Part shown: positions 63,340 through 64,000 of the stretch, in pieces
Numbering within the stretch: the stretch's first letter is position 1
Layout: every line of letters starts with the position of its first letter
DNA from: Spongiibacter thalassae
Lineage (GTDB): Bacteria; Pseudomonadota; Gammaproteobacteria; Pseudomonadales; Spongiibacteraceae
NCBI RefSeq assembly: GCF_012272835.1
Contig: NZ_JAAWWK010000001.1
Coordinates: 62,001-126,000, forward strand
DNA length: 64,000 nucleotides
Reading direction: 5' to 3'
The notes under the pieces: model-generated
What the model was told of the DNA's origin: nothing
Database searches by the model: none
The model's input: only the letters and a program-made list of their open reading frames with translations
Made by a program: the position numbers and the translations under genes

Positions 63340-64000
63340 CTATTTTTTCATAACATGCCAATGTTCGGAGATACCGTAGCCGGTCAATTCGTTCCATTGA
63401 TATCGGGCCAGACCTTCCATAATCAAAATAGCGCCATTCTCGGTAGGGACTTTTGTCGGGCACATATTCACCACCTGGCCGGTGATGCGCAGATCCTCGC
63501 CTTCAACCGTTTTCCCGGTAATGACGACATCGGTATGTATTATTGAGTCTGCTTTATAGTCAGACTCAACTTTTAGATCAGCGAGTGCAGTTGTTTTGCC
63601 GTCGCGCAGTAGCCAAGAGCCGAAAGTTTCCCAGCGTCCCTCAGGTGATTTTATGATACTGCCACCCAGCGCCACTTCAGGGCCAAAGTTCATTGAAAAC
63701 CAATAAACATGGGGGCTTGGTCCCGCTTCAGCGGGAGTGGCAGTTAGGCTCTGCCCCATACTCCAATCACGTGGCCCCCAGGACTTGTCGCGAATGCCGT
63801 GGCCTTTAACGGTCCATTGCTCATTGCCGAGCGTGATCTTGCCGCTCACTTCGCCGGCCTGCTCGAAATGGCCACGGTCATCTTCGGAAGCCAAGTGCGG
63901 GCTTGATTGACAGTTAAACTCGAGGGACATGTCCAATTGTGCTGCGGTGTACCAGCCCTCAGGGCGCGATTTACTGCGCTGCAGAAGGATGGTGCCGTCG
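63340..64000 (-). CDS. AttH/CrtC-like (DUF7064/7065-type) protein, 5' end beyond the window
   Basis: The frame stays open to the last base on the minus strand, so the N terminus lies outside. The visible C-terminal part of about 219 residues has GHGIRDKSWGPRDW, then VYWFSMNFGPEVALGGSII, and a strand-rich C-terminal half. The RDKSWGPRD core matches RDRSWGVRD of the protein at 20.9 kb. Relatives include CrtC (carotenoid 1,2-hydratase) and AttH, but no reaction is established for this branch. Confidence 0.75.
   Translation of the reverse strand, partial: DGTILLQRSKSRPEGWYTAAQLDMSLEFNCQSSPHLASEDDRGHFEQAGEVSGKITLGNEQWTVKGHGIRDKSWGPRDWSMGQSLTATPAEAGPSPHVYWFSMNFGPEVALGGSIIKSPEGRWETFGSWLLRDGKTTALADLKVESDYKADSIIHTDVVITGKTVEGEDLRITGQVVNMCPTKVPTENGAILIMEGLARYQWNELTGYGISEHWHVMKK

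Overview
The window reads as chromosome of a Gram-negative, lipid-degrading, probably marine gammaproteobacterium (inference). It carries four TonB-dependent outer-membrane receptors, many acyl-CoA dehydrogenases, short-chain dehydrogenases, CoA ligases and three cytochromes P450. No rRNA, tRNA or CRISPR array was seen.

Region 1 (1-12.7 kb) is mostly minus strand. It holds lipid-handling genes (patatin, alpha/beta hydrolase, a wax-ester synthase/DGAT split into two frames, an NTF2-fold protein). These are followed by a tight beta-oxidation-like block: a pair of unlike acyl-CoA dehydrogenases, two SDRs, an enoyl-CoA hydratase, a 2,4-dienoyl-CoA-reductase-type SDR, and a bacterial-type P450.

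Region 2 (11.2-15.35 kb) is an insertion-sequence graveyard. Two IS5-family remnants in inverted orientation bracket the P450 gene and a decayed IS66-family element. The right IS5 remnant ends about 28 bp before a second P450 of class-II/eukaryote-like type.

Region 3 (15.4-44 kb) is plus strand and looks like one catabolic locus for a hydrophobic, probably isoprenoid- or sterol-like compound (inference). Its parts are two TonB-dependent receptors separated by a decayed IS3 element, two P450s, a flavoprotein, a CrtC/AttH-like lipocalin-fold protein, a GMC alcohol oxidase, two related aldehyde dehydrogenases, an MpaB/Lcp-family (DUF2236) haem oxygenase homologue, a type-1 thiolase-like protein, a CaiB/BaiF CoA-transferase, a nitronate-monooxygenase-family flavoprotein, an acyl-CoA synthetase, a DmdC-like acyl-CoA dehydrogenase, an APH-type kinase and an exported START-domain protein. 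Together these suggest uptake, hydroxylation, oxidation to the acid, CoA activation and beta-oxidation.

Region 4 (44-45.5 kb) has no intact gene. It contains the first 23 or so codons of a tyrosine integrase and probably marks an old island edge.

Region 5 (45.6-58.4 kb) holds two more TonB receptors, a serine hydrolase, an acyltransferase, an FSP1/NDH-like flavoprotein, Crp-like and MarR-like regulators, an azoreductase-like enzyme and a zinc-free MDR reductase. The marR-3'/azoreductase-3' junction occurs twice, flanking the fourth receptor. Region 6 (59-63.3 kb) is a compact acyl-CoA synthetase / acyl-CoA dehydrogenase / APH-kinase operon resembling the logic of levulinate (Lva) and ACAD10/11 4-hydroxyacyl-CoA catabolism. 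It ends at a perfect bidirectional terminator, and a second AttH-like gene runs off the window end.
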